DNA from: STC-74 sp043756665
GTDB taxonomy: Bacteria > Patescibacteriota > Gracilibacteria > BD1-5 > UBA2023
Assembly (NCBI GenBank): GCA_043756665.1
Contig: JAYUQR010000016.1
Location: 1-16,204 of the forward strand
DNA: 16,204 nt
Direction of reading: 5' to 3'
Positions within the stretch are counted from its first letter, which is position 1; each line of letters opens with the position of its first letter. The notes under the pieces are model-generated. The model did no database searches, had not been told where the DNA came from, and saw only the letters and a program-made list of their open reading frames with translations. Below, in pieces: positions 8,062 to 16,204 of the stretch. The translations under genes were made by a program, and so were the position numbers.

Positions 8062-8166
8062 GTATCAGTATTCCGCATATTGGTGCTTTTTTGTGTGGTT
8101 ATCACCGAAAAATGGTGAATGTATCAGTATTTTTTAAGAAATGGGAGGAAGAGAATATTGGTGCTT
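8062..8166 (+). repeat. two short repeats that alternate, trace of a local duplication
   Basis: GTATCAGTATT occurs at 8062-8072 and 8121-8131. ATATTGGTGCTT occurs at 8077-8088 and 8155-8166. The order is the same in both copies, but the gap between the two words is 4 bases in the first and 23 in the second. This suggests a duplicated unit of about 27 bp, one copy with an insertion of about 19 bp. Confidence 0.6.
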
Positions 8167-8261
8167 ATGAGCAGAGGTATTATCAATAAATACGTTTACA
8201 GGTGTACGTTACATCCACTATAAATATCTCGCGATCAGCATACTACGTGGACTACATTTTA

Positions 8262-8277
8262 TATAATACACTATAAT
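8262..8277 (+). promoter_or_regulatory. tandem -10 boxes upstream of the giant repeat protein
   Basis: Two perfect TATAAT hexamers, at 8262-8267 and 8272-8277, one helical turn apart and about 80 bp before the ATG. No good -35 lies 16-18 bp upstream of either. The leader that follows is T-rich and has no Shine-Dalgarno before the start. Confidence 0.45.
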
Positions 8278-8356
8278 TCATATTTAGGAATATTTTTTCA
8301 TGTGATTTTCCTGCATTTTCTCGTACTATTCCTAGAATATCCTCCATTCTCCTTAT

Positions 8357-11300
8357 ATGAATCCTCCCAATTTTATAGTACGAGTAAGTATCATACTTTC
8401 CACTCTTACTTTCTGAATTTTTTTTAGTTCAAATGAGGATACATTTGCCCTCATTTATCCTGCATGAGCACCTCCCAACGAAACCGTTTGAGGAAAATAT
8501 AGATTATTTTTCGATAATATATTCCAATGATGTCCCAGTGTAGGAGATGTGATCACTGGGTTTTCTTCTGTCGGAGTTCCTATATGTATCACTCCCTCAG
8601 TTACCTGACTGGATCTCCCAGGAGATCTCGGCTATACCCTGTATCATAATGGTGTAACGTGGGTCTCGAGTCCAAATATCTATAATGCAAATGGGAATAT
8701 CGGGATCGGGTCAATCGCACCATGAGCCAAGCTCGAAGTTGCTGGTCAGATAAAGATTACTGGAGGGGCTCCAGGACCTGGAAAAATACTCATGAGTGAT
8801 GCTACTGGACTTGCTTCTTGGTCTGCAGTTTCGTCATCTTTTTCCTGAGCCTATTGGTCACTGACGGGAAATACGATAACGGCGACGGATTTTATCGGAT
8901 CGCTGAATCCTGAGGATCTCGTATTCAAGACAAACAATATCGAGAAGATGCGTATATCCGATGCTGATGGAGATATTTTTATCGGGACGATGCGAGTGGG
9001 AAATGGTGCTACGAATGATATTGAGAGCGTTGCAATCGGACGATCCAATGGAACATACGGGGGCAATGGATTGCGGAATACTTCAGTCGGTGCTTTTGCA
9101 CTCCAGACAGTCGGATCGGGTTCATATAACTCAGCATTTGGATATGGCGCTATGCAATCTGCATCATGAGGGAACTATAACACTGCACTTGGTGCCTGAG
9201 CATCCTCATATTATGCTTATGGATCGAATAATACATCTGTCGGTACATTTTCGTATTATTATGGAAATACTTCAGCTACAGCATCAGACAATACGGTTGT
9301 ATGATCCAATGCTATGAAAGATAATAGACTCTGATCCTCGAATACGATCGTCTGATCGAGTGCAGGATGAAACTATACGGCACCGACGACCAATTATTCG
9401 AATAGCTCATTCTTCGGATATCGAGCAGGGAATGTCATAGGTACTGGTACGAATAATATACTCCTCTGATATCAGGCTGCTGATACCCTGACAACGGGAT
9501 CGAATAATATCGTCCTAGGATTCAATGTCGATACACCCACTCCTACGAGTAATAATACCCTCAATATTGGCAATATAATCTTTGGAAACGGGATCGATGG
9601 AACCAATACCACCCTCTCGACGTGAAACATCGGTATCGGCGTATCGAATCCGAGTGCGAAGCTCGAAATTGCATGACAGATAAAGATAACGGGTGGAACT
9701 CCTGGTCTCGGGAAGTACCTCGCATCAGACGCCTCATGACTCGCGACGTGGTCGACGATCACGACAGGGGATATGTCCGGGAGTTTTTGGTCACTCTCAG
9801 GAAATACTATCGGTGACAATGATTATCTCGGAACCAATAATGCAAAATCTCTCGTCTTCAAATCAAACGCTCTAGAAAGACTCCGCATCACTTCAGTGGG
9901 AAATATCGCATGACTCGACTATGGGAGTAGCCTCGGGGGCACCAATAGTCTCGCTATCGGTCTGAATGCCGGGACTTCTATGAATGGATCATATGATACA
10001 GCTCTCGGGTGATATGGTGCATGATACCAGATGGGGTGAATCTATAACGTGGCTTTCTGATGAGCCTATGCAGGGTATGCAATGGGTTGATCTTCGAATG
10101 TTGCAATCGGTACCTATGCTGGTACGGGTATGTCCTCTGGGAATAATAATATATATATCGGGAGTTATGCCATAGGAAATATGAATCAGGATAACCAATT
10201 TTCGATAGGAAATATCATCTATGGAAGTGGTATGGGAACAAGTGGAATCACAAATGGTCGTATCGGTATCGGGACGAGGACTCCTGGGCAAAAACTCACG
10301 ATCTCCTGAGGAACAATACAGATTCTCTATGGAGCCTACGGTTCATGAAAAGTGCTCGTATCAGATACCAATGGTGTCGCTTTCTGGTGAGATACTGTCA
10401 CGTGAACAGCCTCTTCTGTCAGTGCTTCTGGTATCGTGAACGGAGTAGCGAATTATGTTCCAAAATTCTGATCTGGATGAGTCGGACTCGTTCCATGACT
10501 CCTCTATGATAATGATCAAACTCTGTGAGTTGGTACAATTACGCCCACAGCAGGCTACGTACTCCATGCATCAGGAAGTCTCCTGATTGGTGATGATACA
10601 GTGTTCCCTGATATGCTCAATGAAAGTTTCGAATCTGCGACATTTCCCCCTGCTGGATGGACAACTGTTGCACCAGGAGGCATCATGATCACTCGAGATA
10701 CGACCACGGGGAGTTCTGGAAGTGCTTCTGTGAAGTTTAATGGGAATGGGGCCAATGCGCAAAATGCCTCTATATCTTATACAGTGAATGTTACAGCAAA
10801 TAGTTTCCTCTCATTTTACTGGAAAGCAAGTTCTGAACCAGGAGGGGATATCCTCTCATTTTGTTTGGATTCGACACCCTGTACGATAAATACTTCCGGT
10901 ATCACTCCATGGACGAAGGTTACCTATAATCTCTCACCCTGAGTCCATACGTTGAAGTGGAAATATGAAAAAGATGGAGCATTTGCGAATGGCGCAGATG
11001 CTGTATGGATCGATCAGATAAATATCCGTCGATATGGTCCCACCTATCTTGTTTGAGGTCATATTGGTGTCGGTATTCCTACACCACAGTTCCCTCTGGA
11101 TGTCGAGGGATATATCCAGTCTCACGGGTATTGTATCACGGGTCTCTGTGCGAATACCTGGAGATGAATGGTCGAACAGGGAACATCGTCTCCAGGATAT
11201 AACTGATTTGTCTGAGCATCATCTCTTTGAATGATAACAACAGGACTATATAACATAGCATTTTGACCATTTGCTCTTGCACAAACAACCTCTGGAGTCG

Positions 11301-14300
11301 GTAATACTGCGGTGGGTACCCAGTCACAGTTTGCAAATAATATTGGAAGTAATAATTCCTCGGTAGGATTCGGTAGTCTCTATACAAATAAGTGAGTCAA
11401 TAATACCGCTATGGGAACACGAGCACTCAATACAAATATAACGGGGAATAATAATATCGCCCTCGGATATCAATCGGCTCAGGCACTCACATCAGGATCC
11501 AACAATATCGTTATCGGATATGATATCGATCTCCCCTCTATAGCGAGCTCGAATATGCTCAATATCGGAAATCTCATCTATGCAACAGGACTCAACGGCA
11601 TAAATACAACCCTTTCTACGGGTAATGTCGGTATCGGAACAGCTACCCCAGGAGCGAAGCTCACAATCTCGGGCTCTGTCCAGATCACTGACGGGACACA
11701 GGGGGTGGGGAGATTCCTCGTTTCTGATGCCTCAGGTATCGGCTCGTGGCAGTCGACCAGCTCTGCGCTTGCCTGAACATATTGGTCACTCTCAGGGAAT
11801 ACGGTGTGAGTGAATGATTTTATCGGAAGCAATAATGCACAAGATCTTGTAGTAAAAACAAATGGTATTGAAAAACTCAGAATAATTTCATCAATGAATG
11901 CGAGTGGGCAGATAGCAGTATTGACTGGTTGAGACCTTCTCATGAATGGAATAACGACAGGTCTCGGTAAGTGACAAATTATTACAAATACAGTATTCTG
12001 AACTGACTCTCTTCGTTCCAATACCACATGATATGAGAATACAGCAAATGGATATACAGCGCTTTCTTCAAATACTACTTGATACAATAATATAGCAATC
12101 GGTTCATATGCTCTCCAGAATAACAGAAGCTGACATGAGAATACTGCAAATTGATCATATGCGCTTACTGCAAATACTACAGGATATGCGAATTCCGCCG
12201 TTTGAGCATTTGCACTCAATGCTAATACTACTTGAATTTCGAATACTGCAATCGGGCATGCATCCATGATCTCTAATACGACATGAGTATGGAATACAGC
12301 TCTCGGAAAGTACTCTTTGCAAAGTAATACAATTGGCTCAGAAAATACAGCACTCTGATATGGTGCAATGAATTTCAATACTACGTGAGGTCGAAATATA
12401 GCTATCTGACAGTCAGCATTAGGAACAAATTCGATATGAAGTTATAATACGGCAAACTGATATCAGGCACTATCAAGCTGATCTTTCGGGAGTTATAATA
12501 CTGCACTCGGATATAAGGCACTTCTAGGAAATATTGGAATCGGTAATATAGGCATAGGAAGTGGTTCAGCGTATAATCTCACGAATTGATCCAATAACAT
12601 TGCTATCTGATCAAATACCAGTTTTTCTTCATGAACCGCATCGAACCAGCTCAATATCGGTAACTGGATCTATGGTGATAATGGAAATATTGGTATCGGG
12701 ACGTCATCACCATGACAAAGATTGACTATCTCTTGAGGTACAATTCAGATCGTCGATGGTACCCAGTGATCAGGAAAAGTTCTCGTGAGTGATGCAAGTG
12801 GCATCGCGAGCTGGTCTGCCGTTGCCCTGAGTGCGAGTGCATCATGAATCACTGGATGAAGTGGCTTTTATATACCAAAATTCGGCACTGGATGAAATGG
12901 CCTCGTCAGCTCACTCTTCTATGATAATGGGACTTCTCTCGGGCTCGGAACGACGAGTGCGACGAGTCGCTTCGAGATATGGTCAGGGGCAACGAGCTAC
13001 TTTCACATGCGAGGGGTGAATAACATAGGATTCGGTATCGGATCAGTTCGACCTGCTCTCACGGGAAATGCGAACTCAGGGTACGGACATGAGTCACTTT
13101 ATACACTCACTTCTGGGTATTCGAACTCAGCCTACGGTTACCAGTCTCTTCGATTCACCACAACAGGATACAATAACTCCGCACTCTGACAGGAATCTCT
13201 CTATAATAATAATGATGGAACCTGGAATACGGCAATCGGATACCAGTCTCTTCGTTCGGGAACCAGTACTGACTATAATACAGCCCTTGGTGGACAGGCA
13301 CTCTATAATCTCGGAGTCGGATCAGGAAATGTCGCTATCGGGAATAACGCTCTCTATGGTGCGACGACGACCGCTTCGAACAATACGGCCCTCGGATATC
13401 TCGCAGGAAATGGCATCACGACGGGGTGGAATAATATCACTCTCGGATACAATACCCAGGTCGCATCATGAGCCGCATCGAACCAGCTCAATATCGGAAA
13501 CTGGATCTATGGAAATGGGGGAAAAATATCGATCGGACAGACAAATGTCGGATCAGGAATATATGCACTCGATGTCGAATGAGGCTATATCAATAGTTCC
13601 TCATGACTGTGTATTAACGACACATGTCTCTCGAATTGGTCCAATATATTCAATGCCATCAGTGGCTCAGGGAATGCAATCCCAAAATGGAATGCAGCAG
13701 GGACGGGACTTGTCGCTTCTCGTATTATCGAAAATGGGACTGATATCCTCATCTCGACAGGATCACTCCAGTCGGTGAATATAACACCCGCGAATAGTAA
13801 TCAGTATAGTCAGGTATTGATCTCTTCTGGATGAGCACTGAAGCAATGACTCACGAGTCGTGAAAAACTCAGGATCTTTGCGGTGAGTAACTACTGAGGA
13901 AGTGCTGTTCAGAGTCTGTGTATGTACAACTCATCGAATGCTGCCTGTGGAGGTATGGGAAGTCCTGCCTATACCAATGTACCGAATTATAATCAAGTAG
14001 ACGCTATTTCCTATACGGGATGAATCTGAGACTATGTTCCAGCGACAGCAGCTTCGAAGGCACCATATTTTGTCTCATTCTATACGGGCACCTATATGGT
14101 CACGACGAGTTATACCTTCGAGGCGGGCTCACTGACTTCTCTTTCGTGAGGATGTAATTTTTTCCCTTACTATAGTGTCTATTCCAATACTGGAGCTGTT
14201 CCAGTACTCAGAAAATATACGACGGGAGCAGATGTGATATTTACTATGGACTTCAGTACTGTCCTTTCGAACGTCGACTCTTCCACGAATCTCAATGTTC

Positions 14301-14488
14301 CCGATAGGAGGGTCAAGCGTGTGGGTATGCAGTTCATACAAAATGTCTTCATGACCCCTGGTCAGGCACTGGTCATGACCCTCTGATTCCAGGATCCAGG
14401 AGATGCCTGTATCTGAGTGACTGACCGATGAGTGGATCTTGTTACCAATTCTCAGAAAAAACAGACACTTAGTATCGTGGAACTGTAG
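8357..14488 (+). CDS. giant secreted repeat protein with YadA-head-like repeats (putative surface adhesin)
   Basis: One uninterrupted frame of about 2043 residues when TGA is Gly; ends in TAG. Residues 1-31 form a Sec signal peptide (VRVSIILSTLTFGIFF, probable cut after TFA). The mature part alternates two kinds of unit. The first is a tail-fibre-like module, GNIGIGTxxPGxKLxIxG, leading to GKxLxSDAxGxAxWS. The second is blocks of YadA-head/Hep_Hag-like repeats such as NTAIGYQSL and SNNIVIGY, each block closed by LNIGNxIYG. Residues about 750-893 form a jelly-roll domain. The C-terminal 320 residues (from about 13510) are unique, with several Cys (LCMYN, GGCNFF, DACIG). There is no LPXTG, no C-terminal membrane helix, no YadA anchor barrel and no recognisable S74 chaperone, so attachment is unexplained. 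Probably a fibrous, perhaps trimeric, surface protein for contact with other cells; the function is inferred from architecture. Confidence 0.88.
10604..11035 (+). other. jelly-roll (choice-of-anchor J / MAM-like) domain inside the giant protein
   Basis: Residues about 750-893. It begins LNESFESATFPPAGWTT, followed by SGSASVKFNG, FLSFYWKAS, ITPWTKVTYNLSPG and HTLKWKYEKDGAFANG, and ends DAVWIDQINI. This order (FE..FPPGW at the start, a W-x-D-x-I-x-I strand at the end) is that of the cleaved-adhesin/choice-of-anchor J domains found in secreted proteins, often linked to binding carbohydrate or protein. It is the only domain of its kind here and breaks the repeat pattern. Confidence 0.65.
11975..12640 (+). 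repeat. longest YadA-head-like block, rich in TGA glycine codons
   Basis: About 14 tandem units of roughly 14 residues of the form NTTGYxNTAxGxxAL. I count about 18 TGA glycine codons in some 220 codons, roughly half of all glycines. The next block (13015-13500), of the same protein pattern, uses only about 2 TGA and otherwise GGA/GGT/GGC/GGG. Confidence 0.75.
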
Positions 14489-14519
14489 GCACTAGAGGCT
14501 GAGTTACGGATAAAAATAT

Positions 14520-14615
14520 ATGAAGAGGGAATATTATGTCGTCTATTCTCGGAGAATGCGCCCATATTTATATATTTTATTTGTATTTCTTCTCTTCGGA
14601 AGTATAGTCGGATAG
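14520..14615 (+). CDS. doubtful 31-residue membrane micro-ORF
   Basis: ATG to TAG frame of 31 residues: a basic N-terminus (MKREYYVVYSRRMRPY) and a hydrophobic tail (LYILFVFLLFGSIVG) that could span a membrane. It fills most of the gap between the giant gene and metG. It overlaps the likely metG promoter and has no Shine-Dalgarno, so it may be chance in AT-rich DNA. Confidence 0.25.
   Translation: MKREYYVVYSRRMRPYLYILFVFLLFGSIVG
14581..14608 (+). promoter_or_regulatory. candidate metG promoter
   Basis: TTGTAT (14581-14586), a 16-bp spacer and TATAGT (14603-14608), 25 bp before the metG ATG. The -10 matches 5 of 6, the -35 only 3 of 6. The leader would be short, about 15-20 nt. Confidence 0.4.
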
Positions 14616-14633
14616 AACTCTCGTATATATACT

Positions 14634-16121
14634 ATGAAAAACACCTTCTACATAACCACACCGATCTATTATTCGAATGGGGTTCCCCATATCGGTCATG
14701 CATATTCTTCACTCCTCGCAGATACGATCGCGAACTATCATCGCCTCTGACATGAGGAAGTTCGATTTTCGACGGGAGTAGATGAGAACTCCCAGAAAGT
14801 TGTCGAATCTGCACGGGCACTTGATATGGATACTATGACCTATGCAGATATGATGGCTATGAAACATCAGGCTGTGTGGGATGGTTTAGGGATACGCTAC
14901 ACTGACTTCATCCGTACGACTGAACCTCGACATCATGCATATGTCCAGAAGGTCCTCCAGAGATCCTACGATGTCGGAGATATCTATGAGTGAGTCTATG
15001 AGTGACTCTACTGCATCGGATGTGAGGCATTCAAGAAAGACAGCGATCTCGTGGAAGGGAAATGCAGTGATCATCCGAATAAACCCCTCGAACACTTAAA
15101 GGAGAAAAACTATTTTTTCAGACTCTCGAAATACCAAGATCAGATACTCAGATTCTATGAGGATCATCCTGATTTCGTGAAACCGAGAAGTCGATACCAT
15201 GAGATTATCGAATTCGTTCGAGGTGGACTCGAGGATTTTTCTATCTCCCGTGAGACAAATACCTTCGGGATTCCTTTACCTTTTGATCCAAGTCAGGTGA
15301 CCTATGTTTGGTATGATGCCCTCTTTAATTATCTCACACTCATACAGGATGATGAGAGAAAGTGGTGGCCAGCGGATATGCATGTTATCGGGAAGGATAT
15401 CGTGAAATTCCATGGTATATATTGGCCTGCTATGCTCTGGAGTGCAGGATACGAGGCTCCGAAACAACTCCTGACAACTGGGTATTTCACCGTCGATGGA
15501 CAGAAAATGTCGAAAACAATCGGGAATGTGATCGATCCTGTCGAGTACAGCGAGAAGTATTCACGGGATATGCTCCTCCTCTATCTTTTTATGGCATTCC
15601 CGATCTGAGAAGATGGAGACTTTGATCGTCATCAGGCACTCCTTATGTTCAATGCAAAACTCGCAAATAATATCGGAAATCTCCTCAATCGGTTTATCGC
15701 ACTTTCTCTGAAGCTCGATGGGAAGGTAACTGGGGATGTATGAAAAGTATGAATAGAAAAAATAGTGTCCTATACTGATCTCATGGAACACTCTGATCTC
15801 AAATGATGACTCGAAATTGCATTCGAGTATGCTTCAGAGATCAATAAATATGTCGATGATTCAGCTCCATGGAAAGTCGATATAGATACTCCAGAACAAC
15901 GTGAAAAATTAAATTCCATACTTTTCATACTCGTATGAAATCTCAGAAAAATTGCCCTGATGCTCCTCCCGTTTTTCGATCAGAAGATGCGTGAGCTCCT
16001 CGAACGTATCGGGACACCATATGATGATGCTCTGACATTACTCGAAAACCTCTCTCTCGAACCAGGACATTTTCTCGTACAAGAGAAGGGTATTCCACTG
16101 TATATGAGGATCAGTGAATAA
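14634..16121 (+). CDS. metG: methionyl-tRNA synthetase
   Basis: About 495 residues, TAA stop. Charges tRNA-Met with methionine for initiation and elongation. Class I signatures: PHIGH (H19-I-G-H22) and KMSKT (291-295). A single zinc knuckle C127-x2-C130 with C144 and H147, as in the one-zinc bacterial MetRS type. WYDALFNYL and HVIGKDIVKFHGIYWPA are conserved active-site segments. The anticodon-binding helical domain follows (NNIGNLLNRFIAL, then DDSAPWK). There is no C-terminal EMAP/tRNA-binding domain, so it is the short form. TGA reads as Gly in YEGVYEGLYC and FPIGEDGDF, both family glycines. The ATG is followed directly by the canonical KNTFYITTPIYY, which fixes the start. Confidence 0.96.
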
Positions 16122-16147
16122 CTAACTGTTAAGTCCAAACACATCCT

Positions 16148-16176
16148 TTCACTAAAATAGAAAAAGTGGGTATACT
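16148..16176 (+). promoter_or_regulatory. candidate promoter for a gene beyond the window
   Basis: TTCACT (16148-16153), a 17-bp spacer and TATACT (16171-16176) in the gap after metG. Matches are 4 of 6 and 5 of 6. No start codon with a long frame follows within the remaining 28 bases. Confidence 0.4.
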
Positions 16177-16204
16177 GAATTCGCTAAAAATATCAGTACT
16201 TAAC

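Larger units (their letters stand above)
7881..8356. other. intergenic region without a convincing gene
   Basis: Contains no gene I can support. Minus-strand frames are open with TGA as Gly: 7965-8078 (37 residues from an ATG, containing DVDYSLWLP) and 7921-8133 (about 71 codons, no early ATG, containing KKHQYAEYGYFRCGLF). The first resembles the remnant frame at 5585-5824, so copies of one short element may flank the SOS cassette. The right third holds the promoter-like DNA of the giant gene. Confidence 0.5.
8690..12817 (+). repeat. tail-fibre-like module, five dispersed copies in the giant gene
   Basis: Copies at about 8690-8830, 9620-9754, 10259-10387, 11618-11749 and 12680-12817, each 40-50 residues: IGIG, a Pro turn, KL[ET][IV][AS]G, a short strand, G.GK.L.SD..G.A.W. 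A shortened copy lies at about 11060-11110 (GVGIPTPQFPLDVEG). Copies 1, 2 and 4 continue with YWSLTGNT and LVFKTNNIEKLRI; copies 3 and 5 continue with a YIPKFGTGGNGLV-type unit. The pattern is common in phage tail-fibre and secreted repeat proteins. Confidence 0.8.

Noticed and set aside
8101..8120. Small hairpin TCACC/GGTGA as a terminator of the SOS operon.
   Set aside because: Only a 5-bp stem, no T-run directly after it, and more than 200 bp from the last stop.
11578..12378. A 266-codon minus-strand open frame inside the giant gene.
   Set aside because: It mirrors the repeat period of the plus-strand gene, and the plus strand keeps a signal peptide and a continuous repeat architecture in one frame.
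11975..12640. CRISPR array.
   Set aside because: The periodicity is coding, in frame, with degenerate units of about 42 bp and no conserved direct repeat separated by unique spacers.
13068..13778. A 236-codon plus-strand frame in the last third of the giant gene.
   Set aside because: It is out of frame with the repeat protein, Ser/Arg-rich, and lacks any recognisable pattern.
8357..14488. Interpretation as a string of small genes or a decayed pseudogene.
   Set aside because: All apparent breaks are TGA; no TAA or TAG occurs in frame from the signal peptide to the final TAG, and TGA sits at repeat glycines.
13510..14488. Trimeric autotransporter (YadA) membrane anchor at the C-terminus.
   Set aside because: The C-terminal residues do not form four amphipathic strands ending in an aromatic residue, and the lineage is not expected to have an outer membrane.
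121..16121. Mycoplasma-type code with TGA as tryptophan.
   Set aside because: TGA occurs in the SGGE, CGSG and REGD motifs, where Trp is not tolerated, and TGG already serves Trp.
16128..16204. Inverted repeat GTTAAGT/ACTTAAC at the right edge.
   Set aside because: Only 7 bp, 63 bp apart and touching the window end; too weak to call without the flanking sequence.

Overview
The window reads coherently only if TGA is translated as glycine (NCBI genetic code 25). With that code the fragmented standard-code frames join into nine confident or probable genes, all ending in TAA or TAG. In-frame TGA falls on near-invariant glycines: the SGGE signature of an ABC ATPase, the DPxCGSG loop of a methyltransferase, LFG of a RhuM protein, the REGD loop of a UmuD-type peptidase and the FPxGxDGDF stretch of methionyl-tRNA synthetase. 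This points to the Absconditabacteria (SR1) or Gracilibacteria of the Candidate Phyla Radiation; the window alone does not separate the two. CGA and CGG still read as arginine, and no start codon has a convincing Shine-Dalgarno sequence.

Layout. 1-3060, minus strand: an ABC-F ATPase followed by a class A beta-lactamase-fold serine hydrolase, closed by a hairpin terminator. The ABC-F gene carries a 111-bp palindromic element inserted in frame, and elsewhere a perfect 30-bp palindrome. 3100-3350, plus strand: a promoter, a broken partial copy of a tRNA-Asn gene carrying an 18-bp palindrome, the intact tRNA-Asn(GTT) and a terminator. 3463-5588, plus strand: a THUMP-type RNA methyltransferase and, 8 bp on, a RhuM-family protein. 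5589-5905: AT-rich, with a remnant reading frame on the minus strand and repeat elements that look like operators. 5906-7880, plus strand: an SOS-type cassette of a LexA/UmuD-like self-cleaving peptidase, a Y-family (UmuC-like) polymerase and a small unknown protein. 7881-8356: intergenic, with duplicated segments and tandem -10 boxes. 8357-14488, plus strand: one giant secreted repeat protein of about 2043 residues. 14489-16121: a doubtful micro-ORF and metG, then a promoter leading out of the window.

How it fits together. Translation and RNA functions (ABC-F, tRNA-Asn, THUMP methyltransferase, MetRS) are mixed with a damage-tolerance cassette, one gene typical of mobile regions (rhuM) and a giant surface protein. 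The giant protein alternates YadA-head-like repeats with a tail-fibre-like module and contains one jelly-roll binding domain. In a lineage known for living attached to other bacteria, it is the best candidate here for host or prey contact, but that role is inference. The least described items are the giant protein with its patchy TGA use, the palindromic element coding inside ABC-F, the broken palindrome-bearing tRNA copy, and the small frame overlapping the end of the polymerase gene.
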